Assembly (NCBI RefSeq): GCF_001620365.2
Contig: NZ_LQMT02000007.1
Span: forward strand, 206,344-243,347
Direction: 5' to 3'
From: Amycolatopsis keratiniphila subsp. keratiniphila
GTDB lineage: Bacteria > Actinomycetota > Actinomycetes > Mycobacteriales > Pseudonocardiaceae
Length of the DNA stretch: 37,004 nucleotides
Both the position numbers and the translations under genes were made by a program. The notes under the pieces are model-generated. The model did not search any database, was not told the origin of the DNA, and saw nothing but the letters and a program-made list of their open reading frames with translations. Below, one piece after another: positions 16,234 to 22,886 of the stretch; the stretch's first letter is position 1, and every line of letters starts with the position of its first letter.

Positions 16234-16983
16234 TCAGCCGACCTCTGCCATGACCTCGTCGGACACATCGAAGTTCGCGTACACATTCTGCACGTCGTCG
16301 CAATCCTCGAGCGCGTCGATGAGCTTGAAGACCTTCTTCGCGCCTTCGACGTCCAGCGGGACGCTGACCGACGGCAGGAACGTGAGATCCGCGGACTCGT
16401 ACTCGAAACCGGCTTCCTGCAAGGCTTTCCGGACCGGGACGAGGTCGGTGGCCTCGGAGACGATCTCGAAGTTCTCGTCGAGGTCGTTGACCTCTTCGGC
16501 GCCCGCGTCGAGGACGGCCATGAGAACGTCGTCCTCGCCGGCGTCACCCTTGGGCATGATCACGACGCCCTTGCGGTTGAACATGTAGGCGACCGAACCC
16601 GGGTCGGCGAGCGAGCCGTTGTTCCGGGTGAGCGCGGTGCGCACCTCCATGGCGGCGCGGTTCTTGTTGTCGGTGAGGCATTCGATCAGCACGGCCACAC
16701 CGTTCGGGCCGTAGCCTTCGTAGGTGATGGTCTGCCAGTCGGCGCCACCGGCCTCTTCACCGGCACCGCGTTTGCGGGCGCGCTCGATGTTGTCCTGCGG
16801 GACCGAGTTCTTCTTGGCCTTCTGGATGGCGTCGTAGAGCGTCGGGTTGCCGTCCGGGTCGCCACCGCCGGTCCGGGCCGCCACCTCGATGTTCTTGATC
16901 AACCGGGCGAAGAGCTTGCCGCGCTTCGCGTCCAGGTTGGCCTTCTTGTGCTTCGTGGTGGCCCACTTGGAGTGGCCGCTCAT
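16234..16983 (-). CDS. yebC: YebC/PmpR-family translation or transcription factor
   Basis: 249 residues from ATG at 16983 with GGAGGAGAG upstream. The family start [25 protein letters not shown] is perfect, followed by the three-domain core ([24 protein letters not shown] and [22 protein letters not shown]). Members bind DNA as regulators or act on ribosomes stalled at proline stretches. Which role applies here cannot be read from sequence. It is 51 bases downstream of pdxT, the conserved actinobacterial order. In mycobacteria ruvC lies further downstream of yebC on the same strand; here two DUF genes intervene. Confidence 0.95.
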   Translation of the reverse strand: MSGHSKWATTKHKKANLDAKRGKLFARLIKNIEVAARTGGGDPDGNPTLYDAIQKAKKNSVPQDNIERARKRGAGEEAGGADWQTITYEGYGPNGVAVLIECLTDNKNRAAMEVRTALTRNNGSLADPGSVAYMFNRKGVVIMPKGDAGEDDVLMAVLDAGAEEVNDLDENFEIVSEATDLVPVRKALQEAGFEYESADLTFLPSVSVPLDVEGAKKVFKLIDALEDCDDVQNVYANFDVSDEVMAEVG

Positions 16984-17034
16984 CTCTCCTCCATCTACTC
17001 CTGTGCCCGCCGCTGAGCACAGTGTCGGTTTTGC

Positions 17035-17664
17035 TCAATCCTGCCGCACGAGGTCGACGAACAGCCTGTGCACGCGCTCGTCCCCGGTGAGTTCGGGGTG
17101 GAACGACGTGGCGAGTACCGCCCCCTGCCGGACCGCGACGATCCTAGCGGCCGCCTCCTCGGAGCCCGGCATTTCGGGGACACTGGCGAGTACCTCGACC
17201 CCGTCGCCCGCTTTTTCGACCCACGGGGCGCGGATGAACACAGCGTGCACCGGGCCGCCTTCGATACCGGTGAAGTCGAGGTCGGCCTCGAAGGAGTCCA
17301 CCTGCCGCCCGAACGCGTTGCGCCGGACGACCACGTCGAGCCCGCCGAGTTGCCGCTGGTCAGGCCGCCCGTCGAGGGCCTGGCGGGCGAGCAGGATCAT
17401 CCCGGCGCAGGAGCCGAACGCGGGCATCCCGTCCGCGATGCGCTCGCGCAGCGGCTCCAGCAGTTCGAAGGTCTCCAGCAGCCTCGACATGGTGGTCGAC
17501 TCGCCGCCCGGCAGCACCAGACCGTCCACTTCGGACAGTTCGCTCGCACGACGGACCGGCAGCGCCCGCGCACCCGCGCGTTCCACCATCGCGGCGTGCT
17601 CCCGCACGTCGCCCTGCAGTGCGAGCACGCCGACCACCGGCCGTGCCCCCGTCGCGATCGCCAC
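17035..17664 (-). CDS. pdxT: Pyridoxal 5'-phosphate synthase glutaminase subunit PdxT
   Basis: 209 residues from GTG at 17664 (GGGAGG upstream). Class I glutamine amidotransferase: the nucleophile is Cys86 in FGSCAGMI, with His189 and Glu191 in [18 protein letters not shown] is the family signature. It releases ammonia from glutamine and channels it to PdxS, which makes PLP from ribose 5-phosphate and glyceraldehyde 3-phosphate. Its partner pdxS lies about 9.6 kb away on the same strand (27269-28183), not next to it. pdxT begins 54 bases after azlD on the same strand, with a hairpin in between. Confidence 0.97.
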   Translation of the reverse strand: MAIATGARPVVGVLALQGDVREHAAMVERAGARALPVRRASELSEVDGLVLPGGESTTMSRLLETFELLEPLRERIADGMPAFGSCAGMILLARQALDGRPDQRQLGGLDVVVRRNAFGRQVDSFEADLDFTGIEGGPVHAVFIRAPWVEKAGDGVEVLASVPEMPGSEEAAARIVAVRQGAVLATSFHPELTGDERVHRLFVDLVRQD

Positions 17665-17680
17665 CCGACCTCCCGAAAGA

Positions 17681-17712
17681 CCTTCCCCTTAGCTTAGGCG
17701 CCTCGGGGAAGG
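17681..17712. terminator. Hairpin between azlD and pdxT
   Basis: CCTTCCCC (17681-17688) and GGGGAAGG (17705-17712) form an 8-bp stem with a 16-base loop. It begins 6 bases past the azlD stop on the minus strand and is followed by TCTTTC. It could be a terminator for azlCD or part of the pdxT leader. Confidence 0.5.
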
Positions 17713-17718
17713 ACCAGG

Positions 17719-18039
17719 TCAGGGGACCCCGGCCAGCCGCAGGAGGGCGGCCGTCGCGGCCGCCGCGACGACGACCAGCGCGAACGGCGCCTTGCGCCAG
17801 GCGAGCACGCCGCCGACCAGCACCCCGGCGGGCCGGGCGTAGCCGGCGAACTCGTGTCCTTCGGTGAGCGCGGCGACCGCGACCAGGGCGGCCAGCAGGA
17901 CGACGGCGGAACGCGCCATCAGCTTCTCGGCCTTGGGCGACACGGTGAACCGCGCCTTCAGCACCGGTCCGGCGAACCGGAAGGCGAAGGTCCCGGCGGC
18001 GAGCACACCGCCGGCGATGATCAGTTCCAGCGGGTCCAT
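17719..18039 (-). CDS. azlD: AzlD-family branched-chain amino acid exporter small subunit
   Basis: 106 residues from ATG at 18039, overlapping the azlC stop by one base (TGATG). It is almost entirely hydrophobic, with about four transmembrane helices. The AzlD pattern is ELIIAGGVLAAGTFAFRFAGPVL followed by KAEKLMARSAVVLLAALVAVAAL. With AzlC it should form a two-subunit inner-membrane exporter for branched-chain or related amino acids (known for AzlCD/BrnFE). Translational coupling to azlC is likely. Confidence 0.9.
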   Translation of the reverse strand: MDPLELIIAGGVLAAGTFAFRFAGPVLKARFTVSPKAEKLMARSAVVLLAALVAVAALTEGHEFAGYARPAGVLVGGVLAWRKAPFALVVVAAAATAALLRLAGVP

Positions 18040-18752
18040 CAGCACACTCCCTCGGGTTCGCGTTCGGCGGGTTCCTTGGCGGCCAGTCCGGCCAGCACGC
18101 CGACCAACGCGAGCAGCACGGGCAGCCCGGCGGGCAGGAACGGCGTCGTGGCCAACGCGACGGCGACGCCGACCAGCACCGGCAGCCGGGCGGCGCGGTC
18201 GCGCAGCGACGGCAGGACCAACGCGAGCAGGACCGCCGGGAAGGCCGCGTCGAGCCCGAACGCGTCGGTGTCGCTGATCGCCGTCCCGGCGTAGGCCCCG
18301 GCGAGGACGCCGAGGTTCCAGCAGACGAACAGGCCGATCCCGCACACCCAGTACGCCGCCTTGCGCCGCTGTTCGTCGCGCTGGGCCAGCGCGAACGCGA
18401 CGGATTCGTCGATCATCAGGTGGCTGCCGACCACCCTCGACGACCACCGTTTCCCGAGGACGTCACCGATCGCGAAGCCGAACGGCAGATGCCGCGCGTT
18501 GGCCAGCAGACCCGCCGCGACGGCCGCGACCGGGCTGCCGCCCGCGGCGATGATGCCGACGAACATGAACTGCGAGGCACCGGCGAAGACCAGCACGGAA
18601 AGCAGCATCGGCGCCCAGATCGGGAAGCCGGAGCCCACCGCGATGGCGCCGTAGGAGATGCCGACAATGGTGTCGGCGAGGCAGACCAGCCCGATGTCAC
18701 GGAGAAGATCGCGCCCCAGGACACGAGTGGTTGTTCGCCATATCGAACGCAT
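18039..18752 (-). CDS. azlC: AzlC-family branched-chain amino acid exporter large subunit
   Basis: 237 residues from ATG at 18752. The upstream frame to 18851 lies in the divergent regulator's control region and is rejected. AzlC pattern: LADTIVGISYGAIAVGSGFPIWAPMLLSVLVFAGASQFMFVGIIAAGGSP, then ANARHLPFGFAIGD. There are about 6-7 membrane helices and a short Glu-rich C-terminus. It is the large subunit of an amino acid exporter with azlD. It has no convincing Shine-Dalgarno; TATGAC lies 3 bases before the ATG, so a very short or absent leader is possible. It is divergent from an XRE-cupin regulator that very likely controls it. Confidence 0.9.
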   Translation of the reverse strand: MRSIWRTTTRVLGRDLLRDIGLVCLADTIVGISYGAIAVGSGFPIWAPMLLSVLVFAGASQFMFVGIIAAGGSPVAAVAAGLLANARHLPFGFAIGDVLGKRWSSRVVGSHLMIDESVAFALAQRDEQRRKAAYWVCGIGLFVCWNLGVLAGAYAGTAISDTDAFGLDAAFPAVLLALVLPSLRDRAARLPVLVGVAVALATTPFLPAGLPVLLALVGVLAGLAAKEPAEREPEGVC

Positions 18753-18820
18753 AGCGTCATACAATGAACGAACGCCGCCGTGTTCGTCAAGGCGAACGCA
18801 ACGACCGATGGAGCGAACGC
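18744..18820. promoter_or_regulatory. Four CGAACGC repeats in the azlC / XRE divergent control region
   Basis: CGAACGC occurs on the plus strand at 18744-18750, 18769-18775, 18793-18799 and 18814-18820, spaced 25, 24 and 21 bases. Inverted GTTCG occurrences sit at 18733 and 18782. The set spans the whole gap between the two start codons and reaches into the azlC start. It looks like a multi-site operator for the adjacent regulator. Confidence 0.5.
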
Positions 18821-19387
18821 ATGTCCCCGACCGCGTCCGACGGTGCCCCACTGGACGTCATCGCCATGTCCCTGCGCCGGGAACGCGCCCGCACCGGGCT
18901 GTCCCTCACCGAGGTCGCCAAACGCGCGGGCATCGCGAAATCCACGCTCTCGCAGCTCGAGTCCGGCACCGGGAATCCGAGCGTCGAGACGATCTGGGCG
19001 CTGTGCGTCGCGCTCGACGTGCCGTTCTCGCGGGTGGTCGAGCCGGAACACCCCCGCGTGCAGGTCATCCGCTCGGGCAGCGGCCCGACGGTGTTCGCCG
19101 AACACGCCGACTACGCGTGCACGCTGCTCAGCTCCTGCCCGCCCGGTGCCCGGCGCGACGTGTACCTGATTCGCGCCGAGCCCGGGAAGCCGCGGCTTTC
19201 GGATCCGCATATGAGCGGCATCGTGGAGCACATCGTCCTCAGCGCGGGCCGCGCCAAGGTCGGGCCGCTGGACGAGCCGATCGAGCTGCTGCCCGGTGAC
19301 TACATCTGCTACCCCGGCGACGTGCCGCACATCTTCGAGGCGCTCGAACCGGGCACGTACGGCGTGGAGATCGCCGAGTACACCTGA
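18821..19387 (+). CDS. XRE-family regulator with C-terminal cupin domain
   Basis: 188 residues from ATG at 18821, chosen because GGAG lies 7 bases upstream; the earlier ATG at 18764 has no site and would cover the repeat cluster. The N-terminal helix-turn-helix (about 20-75, LSLTEVAKRAGIAKSTLSQLESGTGNPSVETIWALCVALDVPFS) is followed by a cupin sensor domain ending PGDYICYPGDVPHIFEAL. This layout is typical of small-molecule-sensing repressors of amino acid exporters and catabolic genes. Divergence from azlCD suggests it controls that exporter in response to an amino acid; inference. Its stop codon TGA abuts the stop of the convergent permease gene (TGATCA). Confidence 0.9.
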   Translation: MSPTASDGAPLDVIAMSLRRERARTGLSLTEVAKRAGIAKSTLSQLESGTGNPSVETIWALCVALDVPFSRVVEPEHPRVQVIRSGSGPTVFAEHADYACTLLSSCPPGARRDVYLIRAEPGKPRLSDPHMSGIVEHIVLSAGRAKVGPLDEPIELLPGDYICYPGDVPHIFEALEPGTYGVEIAEYT

Positions 19388-20764
19388 TCAGGCCGGCTCC
19401 TCCGCCTTCTCCTCGGTGACGTCGGCGAGCTTCCAGCCGCCCCGCCGCCGCAGCACCAGGACGTAGTACGCGATCGACAGCAGCGCGACGCAGGCGGTGA
19501 CGATCAGGCTCGGCCGCCCGACCGACGGGTCGAGCACGTTCTGGTAGACCACGAACACCAGGACGCCCAGCGCCAGCACCGGCGCGACCGGGAACCAGGG
19601 CATCCGGTACTTCGCGTGCGCGGTGGCACCGGTCCGCCTTCCGACGATCGCGCCGAGACAGAGCGCCGCGTAGACCGCCACGATCGACGTGCTGGTCACC
19701 ACCAGCAGCAGTTTCGGGTCGACGAAGCAGAGCAGCGCGGCTACCAGGCCGGTGCCGACCGTGGCGACCCACGGCGTCCCGAACTTCGGGTGCACCGCGG
19801 CGAGCGCCCGGTTGACCGGCGACGGCCACGCGCGGTCGCGGCCACTGCTGAACAGCATCCGCGAGCTGATCAGCACGATCGCCAGCACGGCGTTGATGAT
19901 CGCGAGCGCGACGGCCAGCCCGAGCACCGTGTCGAGGGTTCCGCCGCCGCGCGAGCCGATGAAGTAGGACAGCATGTTCTCCGAGGCGAACAGCGCGTTC
20001 AGGTCCGGCGCGCCGAGCAGGACCGCGGTCACCGGGATCAGTTCGGCGAGCACCGTGATGCCGAGGGCCATCAGAATCGCGCGGGCGATGCCGCGTGAGG
20101 CGTCCTGCGTCTCCTCGCCGAAGTACACCGCCGAGCCGTAGCCGTTGTAGGCGAAGATCGCGACCGAGGTGGCGATCGCGATGGCGCCGACCGTCGCCGG
20201 TCCGCCGTCCGAGGCGACCGGATTGGCCAGCAGTTCGGTGAACGATCGCGCCGGGTTCAGCAGCCCGAGCGCGCTGACCACGATAAGCGCGAGGATCTCG
20301 ATGGCCAGGAAGATCCCGGTGACCCACGCGTTGAGCTTGATGTCGAACACCCCGACGACGGCCGCGACCACGCAGGTCGCGGCGGCGATCACCGAACCCG
20401 GCACCCCGGGCAGGAGCACCCCGAGATAGGTGCCGACCCCGAGCGCGATCACCGCGACGATGAGCACCTGCGTGATGATCATGAGGCCGAGTACCGCGAA
20501 GCCGGGCAAGCGGCCGAGTGTGCGGGTGACGATCGCGTACTCGCCACCCGCCAGCGGGAAGGCCGACGCGAGCTCGGCGTAGACGAAGGCCATGAACACA
20601 CCGACGACCGCGGCGGCCACGAAGCTGTAGAAGGCGCCCGTCCCGGCACCGGAGATCACCCCCGGCGCGATGATGAAAACCGACGAGGCGGGGCTGATCG
20701 CGGAGAGCGTGATGAGCAGCGTGCCGAGGGTGCGCAGACCGCGGCGCAGGGCGGGAGTGGACAC
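19388..20764 (-). CDS. APC-superfamily amino acid permease
   Basis: 458 residues from GTG at 20764 (AGGAGG, 6-base spacing); the frame is open upstream to 20923 but overlaps tetR. There are about 12 transmembrane helices. APC features: the helix 1 region SAISPASSVFIIAPGVISGAGTGAF, FPLAGGEYAIVTRTLGRLPGF, and NGYGSAVYFGEETQDASRGIARAIL in helix 6. It should be an inner-membrane amino acid or polyamine importer; the substrate cannot be read. It is divergent from a TetR regulator co-transcribed with a P1-family aminopeptidase. This suggests uptake and peptide breakdown under one control. It ends against the XRE gene with adjoining stop codons and no terminator hairpin. Confidence 0.92.
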   Translation of the reverse strand: MSTPALRRGLRTLGTLLITLSAISPASSVFIIAPGVISGAGTGAFYSFVAAAVVGVFMAFVYAELASAFPLAGGEYAIVTRTLGRLPGFAVLGLMIITQVLIVAVIALGVGTYLGVLLPGVPGSVIAAATCVVAAVVGVFDIKLNAWVTGIFLAIEILALIVVSALGLLNPARSFTELLANPVASDGGPATVGAIAIATSVAIFAYNGYGSAVYFGEETQDASRGIARAILMALGITVLAELIPVTAVLLGAPDLNALFASENMLSYFIGSRGGGTLDTVLGLAVALAIINAVLAIVLISSRMLFSSGRDRAWPSPVNRALAAVHPKFGTPWVATVGTGLVAALLCFVDPKLLLVVTSTSIVAVYAALCLGAIVGRRTGATAHAKYRMPWFPVAPVLALGVLVFVVYQNVLDPSVGRPSLIVTACVALLSIAYYVLVLRRRGGWKLADVTEEKAEEPA

Positions 20765-20784
20765 GGCCGACCTCCTACAAGGTG

Positions 20785-20901
20785 GGTTCCTTGAATCTCC
20801 TTCGAAAAACTGTTGAGCACGCATCAAAGGCCCTCGACGGTGTGACGTCAAGAGCTGACCGCGCGCGGCTCTTGCGTTTTTCGAACAAGATTCGAAGAAT
20901 G
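20785..20901. promoter_or_regulatory. Pair of 26-base inverted arms in the permease / tetR control region
   Basis: The arm at 20785-20810 (ending TTCGAAAAAC) and the arm at 20876-20901 (starting GTTTTTCGAA) match in inverted orientation at about 20 of 26 positions, including GAATCT and TTCGAAAAAC. They are separated by 65 bases and each lies next to one of the two divergent genes. This is the expected form of paired operators for the adjacent TetR protein. Confidence 0.55.
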
Positions 20902-20906
20902 AGGGC

Positions 20907-21518
20907 ATGGCGAGACCGAGCAAGGCACCGGAACGACGGGCCGAACTGATCGAGGTGGCCAGACGGGCCCTCCTCGAACGCGGCGTGCTGAACCTGCGGC
21001 TGAGGGACGTCGCCGAGGGCGCGGGCCTCTCGCCGGGTTCGGTCCTGTATTACTTCCCCACCCTCGCCGACCTCCTCCAGGAGGTGCAGCGCGAGGCGGT
21101 GGCACGGTTCTGCTCGGCGAGGGAACAGGCCGCGAGCGCGACGACGAAGCCGTCCGACCGGCTGCTGGCGATGATCCGCAGCGGCCTGCCGACCGGCCCC
21201 GACGACGAACTCTGCGTGCTGCTGTACGAACTCGGCACGATCGCCCGCCGCGACCCCGCGTACGCCGCCCGGCACATCACGCTCTACGAGCAGCAGGTCC
21301 GGATCTACACCGGCATCCTCGAAGCCGGCGCGGCCACCGGCGAGTTCACCCTGACCGCGGAGCCGGTCTCGATCGCGCGGAACCTCGTCGCGCTGGAAGA
21401 CGGCTACGGCCTGCACCTGACCCAGGCCGTGCCGACGCTGGAAACCGCCACCGCCGAGGCGATGTTGCTCTCCTACGCCCGCACCGCGACCTCGAACCCC
21501 TTGGAGGACCGTCCATGA
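20907..21518 (+). CDS. TetR-family transcriptional regulator
   Basis: 203 residues from ATG at 20907. N-terminal HTH: RRAELIEVARRALLERGVLNLRLRDVAEGAGLSPGSVLYYFPTLADLLQEV (about 10-60). The C-terminal helical domain is of the BetI-like kind (LCVLLYELGTIARRDPAYAARHITLYEQQ) and probably binds a small ligand. GAGGG lies only one base before the ATG, so the start signal is irregular. The stop overlaps the peptidase start by 4 bases (ATGA), so the two are translated together. Likely represses itself, the peptidase and the divergent permease through the inverted arms upstream; inference. Confidence 0.9.
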   Translation: MARPSKAPERRAELIEVARRALLERGVLNLRLRDVAEGAGLSPGSVLYYFPTLADLLQEVQREAVARFCSAREQAASATTKPSDRLLAMIRSGLPTGPDDELCVLLYELGTIARRDPAYAARHITLYEQQVRIYTGILEAGAATGEFTLTAEPVSIARNLVALEDGYGLHLTQAVPTLETATAEAMLLSYARTATSNPLEDRP

Positions 21519-22576
21519 CCCGCGCCCGCGATCTGGGTGTCCCGCTGCCCGGCCGGACCGGCGAGCACAACGCGCTCACCGACGTCCCCGGCGTCGAGAT
21601 CGGTTTCACGACCCTCGTCGAGGGCGAGTCGGTACGCACCGGCGTCACGGCCGTCCTGCCTCGCGGACGCGAGGACTTCGCCGTGCCGTGCGCGGCCGGG
21701 ACGTACGCCCTCAACGGCAACGGCGAGATGACCGGCACCGCGTGGCTGGCCGAGACCGGCTCGCTGACGCTGCCGGTGCTGATCACCTCCACGCACGCCG
21801 TCGGCGCCTGCCACCGCGGCACGATCGACTGGGTCGTGCGCGAACGGCCCGACGTGGCCGCCGAATGGCTGCTGCCGGTGGTCGCCGAGACCTGGGACGG
21901 GTACCTGAACGACAGCACCGCGCCGACCATCCACAGTGGACATGTCATCGCCGCGATCGATGCCGCCCAAGCGGGTCCGGTCCGCGAAGGCTCCGTCGGC
22001 GGCGGTACCGGGATGACCTGTTACGGCTTCAAGGGTGGCACCGGTACGGCCTCTCGCGTGGTGTCCTATGGGGACGACGAGTACACCGTGGGAGCGTTGG
22101 TACAGGCCAACTTCGGCTCACGTCGTGAGCTCACCGTCGCCGGTGAGCACGTCGGAGCCGAGCTCGGCGCCGACAACCCGATGGAGGAGGCCTGGGCGGC
22201 ACCCGCGGGGGCCGGGTCGGTGATCGTGATCGTCGGAACCGACGCTCCCTTGCTGCCCGGCCAGTGCACGTCGCTCGCCCGCCGGGTCCCGCTCGGTCTC
22301 GCCCGCACGGGAACCGCGGGTTCGCATTTCTCCGGTGACCTCTTCCTGGCGTTCAGCACGGCGAATCCGGGGGCGCTCACCAGCCGGTTCCCGCGGACGG
22401 ACGAGGCCGAGTACGAAAGCATGCGCTTCATCCCGTGGGGCAGGCTCGACCCCTTCTTCGAGGCCGTCGTGCAGGCGACCGAGGAAGCGGTGCTCAACGC
22501 GCTGTTCGCGAACGAGGAGATGACCGGCCACCGCGGGCACCGGGTTCCCGCGCTGCCGACCGAGCGCTGGCGCTAG
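21515..22576 (+). CDS. P1-family (DmpA/BapA-type) aminopeptidase
   Basis: 353 residues from ATG at 21515. P1-family N-terminal-nucleophile hydrolases cut themselves into alpha and beta chains and remove N-terminal D-, beta- or L-amino acids from peptides and amides. Family landmarks: NALTDVPGVEIGF, NGNGEMTGTAWLAETGSL, GSVGGGTGMTCYGFKGGTGTASR (159-181) and LVQANFGSRREL. The Gly201-Ser202 bond in the last motif is the likely autoprocessing site, with Ser202 the nucleophile; this assignment is by position and is inferred. No signal peptide, so cytoplasmic. Translationally coupled to tetR and divergent from an amino acid permease, fitting use of an unusual peptide or amide as nutrient. Confidence 0.9.
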   Translation: MTRARDLGVPLPGRTGEHNALTDVPGVEIGFTTLVEGESVRTGVTAVLPRGREDFAVPCAAGTYALNGNGEMTGTAWLAETGSLTLPVLITSTHAVGACHRGTIDWVVRERPDVAAEWLLPVVAETWDGYLNDSTAPTIHSGHVIAAIDAAQAGPVREGSVGGGTGMTCYGFKGGTGTASRVVSYGDDEYTVGALVQANFGSRRELTVAGEHVGAELGADNPMEEAWAAPAGAGSVIVIVGTDAPLLPGQCTSLARRVPLGLARTGTAGSHFSGDLFLAFSTANPGALTSRFPRTDEAEYESMRFIPWGRLDPFFEAVVQATEEAVLNALFANEEMTGHRGHRVPALPTERWR

Positions 22577-22600
22577 TGCCGCATGCCGTCCGGTCACCGT

Positions 22601-22629
22601 GGTCGTGAGTGGCGATTCGGGTTAGAACC
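22601..22629. repeat. GTGAGTG-family repeat (copy 2, truncated)
   Basis: Bases 22603-22629 are identical to 22807-22833 of the complete palindrome 204 bases downstream, covering the left arm and the central GGTTAGAACC. The right arm is missing: after AACC the sequence diverges. It is a decayed or truncated copy of the same element. Confidence 0.65.
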
Positions 22630-22692
22630 AACCGTGTCCTATGTACCTACTGGTCGGAAGTCCGTGAGGGTCTCAGGCGCGGCGTGTGCAAA

Positions 22693-22800
22693 GACGTAAC
22701 TCGCGTGATCAGGGACGTAACTCGCGTGACTGGAAGCCGCACTCGCGAGTTCCGCCTCTGATCACGCGAGTTCCGCCTTCGATCACGTGAGTGCGGTGCC
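22693..22800. repeat. Cluster of CTCGCGTGATC-type units in direct and inverted orientation
   Basis: GACGTAACTCGCGTGA is present at 22693-22708 and again at 22714-22729. Inverted forms follow: ACTCGCGAGTTCCGCC (22741-22756), ATCACGCGAGTTCCGCC (22760-22776) and GATCACGTGAGTGCGG (22781-22796). The unit period is about 20-24 bases. The direct half can pair with the inverted half (16 of 18 bases between the first unit and the fourth). Confidence 0.6.
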
Positions 22801-22806
22801 TCGGCC

Positions 22807-22850
22807 TCGTGAGTGGCGATTCGGGTTAGAACCCGAATCGCCACTCACGA
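22807..22850. repeat. GTGAGTG-family palindrome (copy 3, complete), 21-bp arms
   Basis: The left arm at 22807-22827 starts TCGTGAGTGGCGATTC. The right arm at 22830-22850 is its exact reverse complement, with AG at the centre. It lies 36 bases past the stop of the SARP gene, in the convergent gap, so it may terminate transcription from that side. Confidence 0.75.
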
Positions 22851-22886
22851 CCACCCGTACCGACGACGAACCTCCAGTTCAGCGCG

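Larger units (their letters stand above)
22577..22886. other. 310-base convergent gap filled with repeats, no gene
   Basis: This stretch separates the P1 peptidase gene (plus) from the SARP gene (minus). It holds a truncated GTGAGTG-type repeat (22601-22629), a cluster of CTCGCGTGATC-type units (22693-22800) and a complete GTGAGTG-type palindrome (22807-22850). No coding frame with a ribosome binding site is present. Confidence 0.7.

Noticed and set aside
17001..17022. Hairpin CTGTGC...GCACAG between pdxT and yebC
   Set aside because: The stem is only 6 bp with a 10-base loop, and the genes look co-transcribed; chance is likely.
22693..22850. CRISPR array
   Set aside because: The units are short, vary in sequence and switch orientation. 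There are no uniform spacers and no cas genes.
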